From Apiosordaria backusii (lineage: Eukaryota > Ascomycota > Sordariomycetes > Sordariales > Lasiosphaeriaceae): a DNA stretch of 64,000 nucleotides. The stretch lies in NCBI GenBank assembly GCA_030549205.1, contig JAUKTV010000003.1:3100001-3164000 (forward strand), read 5' to 3'. Under the pieces are notes generated by a model. That model did no database searches. It saw nothing but the letters and a program-made list of their open reading frames with translations, and was not told the origin of the DNA. This document shows positions 63,135 through 64,000 of the stretch, in pieces; the stretch's first letter is position 1; each line of letters starts with the position of its first letter. Position numbers and translations under genes: made by a program.

Positions 63135-64000
63135 TGTGACGGTGTTGTTGTCTTGTTTCTTCGCGGCGAAGTTGGTGGTTCGGCTTGTGGTTGTTGATGG
63201 TGAGGAATAGCTGATTGTTGTCGATTGGATCAGGTCATAGAAGCTCTGTCTGAGCTCTGCTCGTGTCTTTTTGCTAGTGGTATCGGTAGCCTCTCTCTGG
63301 CTGCTGTCAGACTGTGGTTTGTCGTTGGGTGTGGGTTCGTTCCGTGGTTGGGCCGCAGAATTGGAGCTCGGTTTTCTGCAACAAACGGATTTGGTCAATA
63401 CTCGATCCTGTTTGCCACCAGCTCCATCTTGAGACAGGGCGAATGGATTTGGAAGAGGGGGGAGTGTACTTCATCGAAGGCCGTTACTACACGGCAGTAC
63501 GAATAATGCCCAAAACTATTTGGAGGCCCAAGCTGTGGGGAAGTATTAGAGCACAGATGTGACGCGCTCCAAATCGCGGCGACTGGGAGTTTTGGAGCTT
63601 TGTTGCCTACGCTGTGTGTTTACTGATGTGACGAATTTGGCACTGGCCACCAAGGCAACCATAACACCCCGCATTTCAGTTGCACAACCCCGCCATTCAG
63701 CACCATTACCAGGTACCGAACAAGTGTATGTGGCTCTCCCATTGGCCAACATTTTCTCCCCTGCCTTTCAGATGTCCGGTTTCTAGACGCAACTCCCTTC
63801 AACGACATGATGCTGGGATGGATATTGAGTATTTATTCTGATAATTACTGATTCTACTTTGTCCGCTACGGTATGACCCTTTTCTCGAGACCTCAACTTT
63901 GCCCAGACTGACAGTGTCCACAACCCACCTCCAGATGATCGAAACCAACTCGTTCTCAAGACAAGGGACACAGCTCCGTCAACCCGAACATCCGTCCCTG
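63135..64000. other. SNF2 upstream region, no gene seen
   Basis: Promoter and leader of the SNF2 gene. The coding frame is open upstream to 63398 without an ATG, and TTGCAG on the minus strand near 63377 could be the acceptor of a 5'UTR intron. The rightmost 600 bp has no recognisable frame. Confidence 0.5.

Overview
The window is nuclear DNA of a filamentous ascomycete, most likely a sordariomycete and plausibly of the order Sordariales. The evidence is short GT-AG introns (mostly 50-100 nt, with CTAAC or TACTAAC branch sites), C-rich third codon positions, and a characteristic gene set: a copper-fist factor of the GRISEA type, a HeLo-domain protein, Pex14, TFIIE-beta, TBP, Ndc80, a Brc1/Rtt107 BRCT protein and an SR140-like SURP/CID protein. 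There are no operons. Genes lie on both strands and often share divergent promoters. I found no rRNA, tRNA, intact transposon or CRISPR array. Gene models and splice sites below were derived by eye from reading frame, splice consensus and protein-family similarity; nothing was run against a database.

Layout, left to right. 0.7-4.1 kb: TFIIE-beta and a DsbA/FrnE-like protein with a Q/S/H/N repeat insertion. 5.3-6.9 kb (minus): a four-finger C2H2 transcription factor, followed by about 5.5 kb with no recognisable gene. 12.4-17.3 kb: a divergent pair, a HeLo-domain/pseudokinase protein (minus) and a patatin-like phospholipase (plus), sharing a 0.8 kb promoter. 17.3-21.2 kb: gene-poor. 21.3-31.9 kb: vacuolar Ca2+/H+ exchanger, VPS25 (minus), NDC80 (minus) divergent from PEX14, and an HSL-type alpha/beta hydrolase. 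32.3-37.0 kb: a Delta24-sterol-reductase-like FAD protein converging on RTT107/BRC1. 37.0-40.9 kb: gene-poor, then TBP. 43.2-48.0 kb: an FAD amino-acid/amine oxidase divergent from the SR140-like splicing protein. 50.2-52.2 kb: the copper-fist factor. 53.4-58.1 kb: an RS/His-rich protein and two divergent four-helix membrane proteins with related C-terminal tails. 58.7-63.1 kb: EFM7-like methyltransferase converging on a Rad5/Uls1-type SNF2 ATPase.

Most genes are conserved housekeeping loci for transcription, splicing, chromosome segregation, DNA repair, peroxisome import, ESCRT-II and calcium storage. The accessory element with the clearest biological story is the HeLo-pseudokinase/patatin pair. 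A membrane-targeting HeLo bundle fused to a catalytically dead kinase recalls animal MLKL, and it sits beside a lipase of a class also used as an effector in fungal self/non-self recognition.

Other notable points are an open, acidic 58-codon extension in frame directly after the PEX14 TAG stop; a GC-AG intron in the HeLo gene; a frame break at a C/G homopolymer at the VPS25 start; an upstream ORF overlapping the copper-fist start codon; and PPxY-like plus LVSDG motifs shared by the divergent membrane-protein pair.
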